Assembly (NCBI RefSeq): GCF_004359215.1
Contig: NW_027152062.1
Coordinates: forward strand, 1,348,951-1,366,113
Length of the DNA: 17,163 bases
Direction of reading: 5' to 3'
Source: Bremia lactucae
Taxonomy: Eukaryota; Oomycota; Peronosporomycetes; Peronosporales; Peronosporaceae
Shown here: positions 8,601 to 15,741 of the stretch, piece by piece
Numbering within the stretch: position 1 is the stretch's first letter
How the letters are laid out: each line of letters begins with the position of its first letter
Made by a program: the position numbers and the translations under genes
The notes under the pieces: model-generated
The model's input: only the letters and a program-made list of their open reading frames with translations
Told to the model about the DNA's origin: nothing
Databases searched by the model: none

Positions 8601-9101
8601 TGCCACGTAGGATGCGAACGCATCCTTCGTTTTACGTTGGTTGGCTCCGCCCGTACCATCAGTACGCGGTTTCTTTCGCGGATGGTTCTGACCACCCTTT
8701 TCAAGAATCCCTAAAAGATTCTTGTGATCGCGAACCAGATTCTCATGTTGAACATGAAGTTTCTCATGCATGTTCCGAATATCCTCGAAACTACGATGAG
8801 CTGACGACAGATCATCACGAAGACCGTGATAATTCCGTTCGTACTCCAACATGGAGTACGCACTCTTCGAACGGTCTTCCAACCGCTCGATATGGTGAGC
8901 CTGCACCGTCTGCTTCAACGAGTGACGCTTACCGTGCGCGTAATCAAGACCCTCCTCCAATAGATGGAGAAATTGTCGAGGCTGTCGATCTTCGACTCTG
9001 GATCCGACACAGGGATTGGATCTTATTTTCACCCTCAGCCATAACCTTTGGTGAATTCCCACGGTGGTCAACGTTTCCTTGTGGGACGTATTCGAAACCA
9101 C
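8532..9101 (-). pseudogene. element B antisense gene, coiled-coil part
   Basis: On the strand opposite to pol, 189 codons are open across the integrase linker. From about 8895 down the product has coding character: ERLEDRSKSAYSMLEYERNY then LRDDLSSAHRSFEDIRNMHE and NLVRDHKNLLGILEKGG, a heptad-like coiled coil, followed by a basic tail (HPRKKPRTDG, NQRKTKD). It lies downstream of the minus-strand reading at 9149-9790 and may be its C-terminal continuation after a break or a separate product. No known domain is recognised. A similar coiled coil with a basic, Ser/Arg-rich tail occupies the same place in element C. It could still be a chance open frame caused by constraint on the sense strand; the helical periodicity argues against this. 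Confidence 0.5.
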
Positions 9102-9268
9102 CGTGATGTTAAGGGGCAGCCAACGAGTTATCTTGTTCGCTGGCGCGCTTATTCACCTTCGCATGACAGCTGGGAGCCTCGTTCCCAGCTGGTTGTTACG
9201 TTAAGGGCCTCGTCCGTCAGTATGACGAGACCCATCCGTAGAAGGACATCGCAAAACTTGCACCCCTG
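8600..9268 (+). pseudogene. element B pol: integrase C-terminal linker and chromodomain
   Basis: LPRRMRTHPSFYVGWLRPY (from 8600) closes the integrase C-terminal module. A polar linker of about 120 residues stays open to about 9048. After a frameshift the frame beginning at 9048 encodes a chromodomain: NSHGGQRFLVGRI, HRDVKGQPTSYLVRWRAY and SWEPRSQLV. A second shift near 9200 leads to GLVRQYDETHP and a stop at 9239-9241, with KDIAKLAPL after it. A C-terminal chromodomain on integrase defines the chromovirus branch of Ty3/gypsy elements and steers integration to particular chromatin. The linker region is simultaneously open on the opposite strand (see the minus-strand entries at 8532-9101 and 9149-9790). 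Confidence 0.85.
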
Positions 9269-9790
9269 ACGCATGTAAATTAATTGCAAAACGTCAATAG
9301 CATCGCGCATCTCGATAGAGATGCGAGCCCTTGCCCAGGGCGATGGAAGGGAATAGACATCCCGTTTTACTCGCTTCGTGTTGTCAACACAACACGGACA
9401 GGGATCACCCCACGAGAGGCATGGAAGTCCTGTCTCACGTGACAACCAATGCAATTTATACCATGCACCGGCTGGAGTTCGTTTCTCAAACTCAACGCGA
9501 ATCGCGTTAAGTCTTTGAAGCCAGGCTTCGCGTCCAATGTCTTTAACATTGCGAATGCACTCGCTCAAGGCTTGCATAAGCGAGACTTTATCTCGCTTAT
9601 TGTTGCCACTATACCATCGATGCTTAAAAAAAGCATCGAGATAAAAATCTTCCTCAGCGCGAAAGCTCTTCGCGCTTGGATCAAGGCCATGTAGCTTTGT
9701 CGCAATAAACAAGGGATATTTGTTGTGAGGAGTAGTCTCTCCAGACAAGCTATTGATTAGCCGTTCTGACAAAACCCTCGCTTCTTTTTA
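9149..9790 (-). pseudogene. element B antisense gene, central conserved-looking part
   Basis: The reading starts at an ATG near 9808 (MSNLAPKK), needs one shift in the A-rich stretch near 9785, and continues as ARVLSERLINSLSGE to a stop at 9149-9151. The ~210-residue product looks like a folded domain, not a shadow frame. It has regular hydrophobic/charged alternation and Trp-rich segments (AWLQRLNAIRVEFEKR, GAWYKLHWLSRETGLPCLSW), a CPCC cluster and PWARARISIEMRDAIDVLQL. Nothing on the plus strand explains 9270-9790. No known domain was recognised; proteins of this look may be annotated as hypothetical in Phytophthora genomes (memory only, unverified). Its last codons overlap the chromodomain on the other strand. 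Confidence 0.55.
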
Positions 9791-9808
9791 GGGGCGAGAT
9801 TAGACATT

Positions 9809-10375
9809 TTATTTGTCTTCACTCCCCAGAGTGGTACCCACCAAAGCAGGGGTACCACAAGAACTTTTATTACGATGGCTTACGCCATTGTCATCACCTT
9901 GCACAGAAACAGGTGCAGGTGACCGTACGGGAGACGGAACGGGCGATGAGAGGTCATCCTCATCGTCGGAACCAACTAGACTATCACCTCGTCTATCAGA
10001 ATGAGCACTCTCATTCGAAGACTCATAGTCAGCCGCCTGAAGTCTATCAGGCGGCTGTTCTATTCTCCCCGAGTTGGCCATTTCGTCCGACTCGCATTCG
10101 TAGTCGACCTCCAAAGAGGGGTCGCGTACATGTGGTGAATCACCACGCGCACCCGCAACATCTGGTGTTGCGCGAGAAGAAGATACTACGGCAGACGGAA
10201 CGTCTGTCGCAAGAGACAATAGTGCGTCACCCGCGGCTGCATGAACCGCAGCCGAAGGCTCCGCACTACAAGCAACACGCATGGATTTATTCTTCAAGCG
10301 ATGGAATTTCAAATGATGGTTCTGACCAATCAGCATCATTTTAAAAATTAAGTGGTCACATAGTGACAACTCCAT
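9809..10375 (-). pseudogene. element B antisense gene, acidic Ser-rich N-terminal part
   Basis: The open minus-strand frame extends from 10450 to 9809. The first codons lie inside the LTR, so an internal Met at 10373-10375 or 10280-10282 (MRVACSAEP) is a more likely start. The product is low-complexity and acidic (DYECESDEMANS, SDRRGDSLVGSDDEDDLS, PVPSPVRSPAPV), typical of a disordered N-terminal region. The stop at 9809-9811 is immediately followed by the ATG of the next segment, so the two may be one broken gene or two adjacent genes. With no plus-strand coding here, this is the only plausible coding content between the chromodomain and the LTR. Confidence 0.45.
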
Positions 10376-10400
10376 CCAATGACAGTCAGAGTGATTGTCG

Positions 10401-10413
10401 TTTAAGGGAGGGG
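10401..10413 (+). promoter_or_regulatory. polypurine tract of element B
   Basis: TTTAAGGGAGGGG lies directly before TGATGTAACGGG. A purine-rich tract immediately upstream of a TG that opens an LTR is the plus-strand primer site of LTR retroelements. It matches, with few changes, the reverse-complement tract at 11691-11704. Confidence 0.75.
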
Positions 10414-10750
10414 TGATGTAACGGGGTGTATCGTTACATGAAATTAACACTTAAAGGTTGTTAATTAATATATTATCTAAAAGGTAGATAATATTTGGAG
10501 GATATTACTTTATATAGTAATGTTCAGATTTTGTATTCATAAATAGGTATAGACCATTATATCTATTTATTCCGCAGACTAATCAGCTGTAGAGATAAAT
10601 AAAAGAGAGAGACAGATAAGAGAAGATAAGTATTCAGTTGCATGTTTAGTATTAGTTATAATAAAGTTAGAGTAAACAGATAGAAAGAAGAGATACTTAA
10701 TTATATTGATACAGTTTTCATTTAACCCTCTTAAAGCTAGTTACCTTAAT
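10414..10750 (+). repeat. 3' LTR of element B (inner end uncertain)
   Basis: The LTR starts TGATGTAACGGGG after the polypurine tract. It is AT-rich with a TATA-like stretch (TTTATATAGTAATG near 10510) and an AATAAA at 10660-10665, so it can supply promoter and polyadenylation signals. No clear CA end is seen before the sequence character changes near 10750, so this LTR may be truncated there or may continue through the hairpin repeats. No second copy exists in the window to fix the length. Confidence 0.6.
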
Positions 10751-10987
10751 GAGAAGTCTTTCTCTGCACGTACTAGAGTACGTGACGTAAGCCACCACTT
10801 GCAACTGAAGCAGGGCGAAGTGGACTTGTACTGAAGCAGTACAAGTCGTTGTGCCTTGTTACAGTAGTTGTCTTGAAGAGTAGTCTTCCTTTGCACGTAC
10901 TAGTGTACGTGAAGTAACGTAAGGCACCACTTGCAACTGAAGCAGTTCGAAGTGGACTTGTACTGAAGACGTACAAGTCGCAGTGCC
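10751..10987 (+). repeat. direct repeat of ~105 bp, each copy with three hairpins
   Basis: Copies at about 10751-10855 and 10877-10987 have equivalent positions 127 bp apart and share GCACGTACTAG, GTACGTGA, CCACTTGCAACTGAAGCAG, CGAAGTGGACTTGTACTGAAG and GTACAAGTCG. Each copy has three consecutive stems: CACGTAC/GTACGTG (10767/10778 and 10894/10905), CCACTT.../...AAGTGG (10795-10823 and 10927-10955) and GACTTGTAC/GTACAAGTC (10823-10847 and 10955-10979). Differences between copies fall mostly in loops and spacers. Function is unknown; a structured RNA or regulatory block within an LTR is an inference. Confidence 0.8.
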
Positions 10988-11690
10988 CCGTTGCCATAAC
11001 AGTGGCTGCATTCACGGCCGTGTGGAAACGCATATGGCAAATCCTGAGCAGCATATGCATCACCAGCTTGTGGTTGCAACGTAACAGCGTGACGTTCCAG
11101 CAAGCTGACGTGGCCATCGCAGGCAGCGTGCATGAAATTTGGACGACCAGCATGACACAACTCCTGTAGGCGGGCACGTCGTAATGCGGCCACGCTCTAC
11201 TTAAGCACACACCCTAGCACAGCGAGGAAGCGGTTGTACCTGCTTCTCTTGCGTGCAGTGAGGTAGTTGTGGTGGGCGCGCAAGCGACCTCACCCAACAT
11301 ACTAAGAACTCTGGTAAAGTGTCGTCACGGGAGCGGTAATCCGTGTCCTCGTGCGCACTTACTAAGTAGGTAGTAATTTTCAGACTAATTTATATTTAAT
11401 CGTATTAAATAAAATTACCACTTTAACCAACCCTAAAATATCTCTGTAGATAACACTAATATGTATTGCGAGCGTATCTTTTTCGATACCTCGCTTATCG
11501 GATGACGCTAGGCGCCATTCCTCCTAATGTGAATGCACCCATGTGCATCACATACACAAGGGTGGGTCACAATATGCACCACACCCAAGCGGTGGGTCAA
11601 ACTACTTTATTTAATTAAATCCGCTGAAGTACACAAAGTGTACTTAACGGGGACTGCGTAACATTCGGGCAACTTTAGCCCATTACACCA
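10988..11690 (-). repeat. opposed LTR belonging to element C (inner end uncertain)
   Basis: Read on the minus strand, 11690 starts TGGTGTAATGGGCTAAAG, matching the LTR B start (TGATGTAACGGG) at 10 of 12 positions. It is preceded by a purine tract. A minus-strand AATAAA lies at 11606-11611. The remainder (10988-11400) has no recognisable gene. Alternatively, 10414-11690 could be one 1,277-bp LTR with 12-bp inverted ends, whose orientation would then be ambiguous. The purine tracts outside both ends favour two opposed 3' LTRs joined tail-to-tail. Confidence 0.5.
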
Positions 11691-11704
11691 ATCCCTCCTT
11701 TAAG
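11691..11704 (-). promoter_or_regulatory. polypurine tract of element C
   Basis: Read on the minus strand this is CTTAAAGGAGGGAT, directly before the TG of the opposed LTR. It corresponds to TTTAAGGGAGGGG of element B. A 14-bp palindrome (GAATTTTAAAATTC, 11704-11717) lies beside it. Confidence 0.6.
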
Positions 11705-11891
11705 AATTTTAAAATTCGCCGAAGAGGACAGAAGAACAGCGAGCTGCTTCACGCGCCGCTAGTTCTCTCATTCACTCTTGCTACCTGTGTCTTACCCGGA
11801 GCCTAACACGCCACCTAAAAGGGGCAACGTTGGTGGGTCGTCTGCGAAGACACCCACTTAACCACGCACAAAGCGCACGCGCCGCGTTAGC
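11705..11891 (+). other. leader between the opposed LTR and the element C antisense gene
   Basis: About 190 bp with no coding signal beyond the palindrome at 11704-11717. By position it would be the 5' leader of the plus-strand gene at 11892 if that gene is transcribed from the LTR edge (inference). Confidence 0.35.
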
Positions 11892-13270
11892 ATGCCGGTA
11901 GCGTCTAATGCCTCAGTCGATACGCTGACAGCAACTGCTGTTGTCGCGTTAACTGGGCTTAAGGATCCATCTCACTTTATCAGTAAGGATGTCGATCCGT
12001 CGTTCATTGTTGACTACAATGAGTCGACACCGTTGCCTTCACCTCATAGTAGTGATGCGTACACGGAGCTAATACTGAAGGATGATGGCGCATTATTGTC
12101 CATCCAAACTTCTCTAGTTGCTCTAAACCTGCAGATAGCAAAGTTTTCTAATGCTTTCTCATCGTCTGCGCTGGCTAGCGCAGCGACCATTAATGATTGC
12201 GCTGCCGATGAAGGCGCAGCCGCATCTCCGTTTGGTAAAACCACAACGTCTATTGCTCAGAGGATTCTGAGCCTTAAGCTCCGCCGACGACACGCGAACG
12301 TGCTCAGTCGGTGTTACAAGCCAGTCGTTTCGAACGTAGCTATGTGACGGGTGGCATATGACTGATGCCCCCTCCATCTAAATGGGCCAAGAGCGTCGCT
12401 GATAGAGCGTCGCTGATAGAGCGTGCTATTTTAGATGCTGATAATTATTATGGCGTCTTTAATTCATGGAAGGTTCAGGGGAAATCGCTTGGGCGTATTT
12501 TCCTGATCCCGGTCGTGTTGCGTTCAAATGAAACGCCCGACCAATACGAGGCGGATTTCATGCGCCGCTTTCAACGGCATCACGATGCAATGAAACAGCA
12601 ATCGCAGCGAATTAATTTCGCCCACTTGCGTGTGAAAGAAATGATGGGCGGTACTGTACCCCCTATTTCTTCTCACTACGCTACTTCTGCTAGTTCAGGC
12701 CTCAGCTGGTGCTCATTTTAATAGGCAGTCACGAAGCCGGGCACGTCAGCACGTAGGGTATCGATCAGTTCCCAAGAGTCGAAGCTCTTCGGATAACCTC
12801 TCTATTAGACGAGAATTTGATACCTTTGCCTCACCGAGCGATGGGCAAGCAACCTTTCAACAAGGATTTGTTAGTCATCCCCACCCGCATACATCAGCTC
12901 AGGCGGTGCCCTATAGGAGTGGCGATCTCGTCCAACTACTGCGGTGTTACCTTCGTCCGTTTAGTTGCAGGCGCTAAGCGCTGCCGAACGACATATTGTG
13001 GATCTCGAAGGTCAAGTCTTACGACTGACCTCGGATCTTCAGTATGTCCGCGCGAAAGATCGTCAGGGTTATGAACGCCTGAAGACTCGCTTGGGCCTCT
13101 TTGAGAGGAAATGCTGAGGGACCCGCATTTCGCGCGTGGTATCCCTCACTCTCCGAGTCCTTTTCGTGGTAGGAAGAGTCATTCGACTGAAAGTTTTTCA
13201 CCTTCTCCATCCCCCTCAACCGATCGACGCTCAACTCACAGTCGGCGTCACCATCGGTCTCCTTAGACGG
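11892..13270 (+). pseudogene. element C antisense gene (opposite strand to its pol), coiled-coil protein remnant
   Basis: A string of plus-strand frames forms one decayed protein of ~450 residues. It begins MPVASNASVDTLTA (11892) about 200 bp from the LTR edge, with an acidic/Ser-rich N-terminal part to 12347. A central region follows (12365 to ~12690) with FNSWKVQGKSLGRI, RSNETPDQYEADFMRRFQRH and RINFAHLRVKEMM. A shift leads to a basic, Ser-rich stretch (RQSRSRARQHVGYRS, to ~12977), then a coiled coil in a third frame (about 12969-13116: AAERHIVDLEGQVLRL, DRQGYERLKTRLGLF). It ends after another shift in an SPSP/RS-rich tail (PHSPSPFRGRKSHS, SPSPSPSTDRRSTHSRR). A 14-bp tandem duplication (12391-12418) and frameshifts near 12350, 12690, 12970 and 13116 break it. 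No known domain was recognised; a gag of a further plus-strand element is an alternative. Confidence 0.5.
12391..12418 (+). repeat. 14-bp tandem duplication
   Basis: GAGCGTCGCTGATA occurs twice in direct succession inside the central region of the coiled-coil gene. Fourteen bases is not a multiple of three, so the duplication itself would shift the frame unless compensated. Confidence 0.9.
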
Positions 13271-14000
13271 ATGGGGCTATGCGACCTCTTTTGGGTCTAC
13301 ATGCCGTTTTAGACGACACACGTACAATACGGGGTACGTCTTTATATACGGGGAAGGGTGAGCCTATACTTTAGGTGTCCGACCTCTTCTACCACCGTAA
13401 AGAGTCCAATGAAACGCGGCATCAACTTCGTAGTACCTCCAAGTAGCACAGAAATTGCATTTTAAGTAGGGTAGCAGCACTTAATAGTACCTTTCCCGAC
13501 ACAGTAAAAAATTCATTAATTTTGCGACCATTTCGGTCCGCATATTCTTTTTGCTTGTCCTGTGCGCTTGCCATCGCGTCACGGACTTTTCGTGTGATCA
13601 CTAATCGCTCATCCACTAAGCGGTGAGCCTCGCTTTCGCTCTTAGCATCAAACTCGCCTGTGGCACGGCCGAGAGATCGGTCATCGGACGTAGTTTTATT
13701 GACCACTGCTAAACTGGCAGGGTTATTAGGGCAACTTTATGTCGTTGACATGATACCCTCGCGGGCCATCGTGATATTGACGAAACTATGTCCCTCTTTC
13801 GCACCGAGCATAGTGACCCCCCCACTAAGACTCGGGCTGCGTGCAAACGAGACTGACGTCCAATAATGGCGCAGTCCGTTAATGTAAATCGGTGCCTCAC
13901 CCGTACTGGCGTTGACACTGTTATTTATAGCGAGCTTCACAAAGGCAATTGCTTGCTCCATTCTTTGGGAGTTGCTACCGTGCGTAATACATCCGAGGCA
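13019..14000 (-). pseudogene. element C integrase C-terminal half
   Basis: Reading from 14000 downward on the minus strand: DVLRTVATPKEWSKQLP, then after a frameshift FVKLAINNSVNASTGEAP and INGLRHYW, the end of the catalytic core downstream of the DDE Glu (lost). Next come a stop and shift near 13735, SLGRATGEFDAKSESEAHR, a helix (VRDAMASAQDKQKEYADRNG) and SGKVLLSAATL. The C-terminal module is found in shifted frames: KLMPRFIGLFTVVEEVGH (about 13378-13431), then KTYPVLYVCRLKRHVDPKE. An acidic/polar linker continues to 13019 (MEKVKNFQSND, EKDSESEGYHARN). No chromodomain could be found further on. The upper edge at ~14000 is a sharp breakpoint with element D. The close relationship to integrase A suggests the same subfamily. 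Confidence 0.8.
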
Positions 14001-14084
14001 CAGAGCCATGCTGCGGCGGAGTCTGTCACTCAGACTCAGGATGAGCTAAGGCGTGAGTAGCTGTGAACGAGGCTCTCAGAAGGA

Positions 14085-14935
14085 CTGTTGAGATGCTCTC
14101 TACTCGGCATCATCAGCCGAGGTCTATTCGGATGGACCCGCTCAAGCTCGATGGAACTGCAGCGCACACGATTGTCACTGGCTGTTAGCCGTGGAAAAAT
14201 GCGGTGCGGCGCAGCTCATCGAGGACGACAGCCGGATGGTGTCGTACGCCATGTCGCACCTGCGCGGTAAGGCCTCAGAGTGGGCTTACTCGGCGCTTAT
14301 GGCGGACGTTAAGGCGTTCCCTACATGAGCGATCTTTTAGACAAAGATTCGCACCATTACCAGCCGCCGAATAACGAGATGTTGCTTTAGGCGCGCTTCG
14401 TTGAGCTGCGACAGGCGAAGCGATCTCTGCAAGAGTACGTGCAGGTGATGCGCTCGCTGTCGGCATCCATCACCGTAGGTCTGATCTAGAGCACATTGAG
14501 GTGCCCACGTTCATGAACGGATTACGGCACGGCCAATCACAACAGGCCTTTTTTTTAGAAAGGTGCCGTCGACGATGGAAGAAACAACCCAAATTGCCTT
14601 TGTTGAGAAGCAATCCTTCAACAGTGCCTCGGCGACAGCTTGGTATAAGTAATTGGCCGAGAGGTCATATGCTACTCCCATAGAGTTGGGCAATGCAGAC
14701 GTAGTCTGTTTTAAAAAAAATGTGGCAAGCGTGGCCATATGATGGCTCGCTGCTATGCTAGGGTCCCTGTAGGGCAAAGACGCCCAGCAAGAGAACTCCC
14801 TTTCCAAAGGGCGATTGCAAGAACCAGCGTGCGCGACGCATGAGTTATACATCGACCACTAAGGGGTCGGGAAATGCAGGAGCGTAGTAGGGGCGGGATG
14901 CCCCACTGACACGGACTCTGAAGCTACCCGTAAGT
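14085..14935 (+). pseudogene. element D gag with CCHC zinc knuckle
   Basis: The capsid-like region reads MDPLKLDGTAAHTIV (14134), then after a shift HWLLAVEKCGAAQLIEDD and VSYAMSHLRGKASEWAYSAL, the conserved core of Ty3/gypsy gag in oomycetes and plants (retrotransposon gag domain). Stops at 14326-14328 and 14338-14340 replace the expected Trp and Lys codons of a W-AIFK-type motif. YQPPNNEMLL is followed by a TAG (14388-14390), then ARFVELRQAKRSLQEYV and VPTFMNGLRHG. A T8 run (14549-14556) shifts the frame into KVPSTMEETTQIAFVEKQ. The zinc knuckle C-x2-C-x4-H-x4-C (CFK, then CGKRGHMMARC) is split by an A8 run at 14713-14720. Gag packages the element RNA into particles. The 5' LTR and primer-binding site are absent, cut at the 14000 breakpoint. 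Confidence 0.85.
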
Positions 14936-14939
14936 TCCG

Positions 14940-15726
14940 AGTTGTGGAACAAATGGGAAGCATAGTCCCTGAGGTCTCGAAATTTCGGACCTCAACTCTG
15001 CTGGTCTATAGTGCTCAAGAAAGAGGCTATGACCAGGTGATGACCCTCCTAGTAGATTCGGGTGCATCACAAATTTTGTGAAACTCGCGGCTCTAAGAAA
15101 TAAGAAAGAGACCAGCGATGTTTGAGTCGCTTTGCCAGGATGGCAAGCGAGACGAGGCGACAGTTCGTTTAGCGAACGGCGCGCTCGTTAAGTCTGAGGG
15201 AGTTCAGGTAGAACTCGCCTTCAGCTTTAGTGGCTTCTCTTGTAAAGAGAAGTTCACAGTGCTAGGTATGGAGAGTCCGTATGACCTCATCCTCGGCATG
15301 CCATGGTTGGCAAAACACCAACCATGGAAAGACTGGCGTACACGCACAGTTGCGAGCTCTACGCAGGGCACCGGGAAGGATGTGCTACTGCGAGAGGCAT
15401 ATGCAACTGATGTCGTGTCGAACACAGTTGAGGGTGCGTTGACGGGATGTCAAACGTCACCAATTCCTACCCAGCTCGTGGAGACTGGGGTAGTGATAAG
15501 GACGATGACAAGTAGTCATGCTTCTGAATGTCCTGCACAGAGCCGAGAGCCTGTGGCAGTAGACGGCGAGCTGACAGGAAGTCATGCGTCGCATAAACCG
15601 GCACAGTGCCAAGAGCCTGGTGCGGTTGGAAGGGGTGCGTTAGCCAGGAGTGCAACGGCACCCGCTTCCCAGAAAAAGGTCGTGGTGACTCGAAGAACGA
15701 GTACCCGACAGATTAGGACGTTTTAA
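14940..15726 (+). pseudogene. element D aspartic protease region
   Basis: The catalytic motif is seen as LLVDSGASQ (about 15048-15073), followed by a one-base loss and NFVKLAALRNKKE, the usual continuation. A second break leads into the open frame from 15118 (FESLCQDGKRDEATVRLANG). The second protease signature YDLILGMPWLAKHQPW lies at about 15280-15327. After residue ~75 of this frame the sequence is low-complexity, Ser/Thr/Ala/Gly-rich with two repeats of an ASxxPAQxxEP-type unit, ending in a basic stretch and a TAA near 15726. The protease cleaves the gag-pol polyprotein. The protease-like fold is split across two frames, so it is inactive as it stands. Confidence 0.82.
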
Positions 15727-15741
15727 GGCGCGTCTAAACGA

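Larger units (their letters stand above)
6730..10260. repeat. dense field of short perfect inverted repeats in element B
   Basis: More than a dozen perfect inverted repeats with 8-10 bp arms and short loops lie in 3.5 kb. Arm pairs include 6736-6745/6752-6761 (10 bp), 6960-6975 (16-bp palindrome), 7257-7265/7274-7282, 7469-7476/7489-7496, 8609-8616/8619-8626, 8702-8709/8717-8724, 9167-9175/9183-9191, 9306-9313/9318-9325, 9576-9585/9591-9600 (10 bp), 9617-9625/9631-9639, 9831-9839/9850-9858 and 10030-10039/10048-10057 (10 bp). Nested pairs occur at 8821-8877. This is well above chance for unbiased sequence. Confidence 0.8.

Noticed and set aside
10751..10987. CRISPR-like repeat
   Set aside because: There are only two diverged ~105-bp copies with internal hairpins in a eukaryotic LTR context, with no spacers or cas genes.
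10773..11210. 145-codon minus-strand frame with an internal peptide repeat
   Set aside because: The peptide repeat only mirrors the ~105-bp DNA repeat with hairpins; composition is not protein-like and it lies in LTR DNA.
11691..11710. tRNA primer-binding site after the LTR edge on the plus strand
   Set aside because: The sequence after 11690 begins ATCCCTCC and not TGG; on the minus strand it is a purine tract, which points to a 3' LTR facing the other way.
13866..14060. 64-codon plus-strand frame
   Set aside because: It crosses the breakpoint between the element C integrase (minus) and element D gag (plus), so it is a chance fusion.
14713..14720. Programmed frameshift site at the A8 run in the zinc knuckle
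   Set aside because: The run splits the CCHC motif itself, and gag has several other stops and shifts; decay or an assembly error is more likely than programmed recoding.
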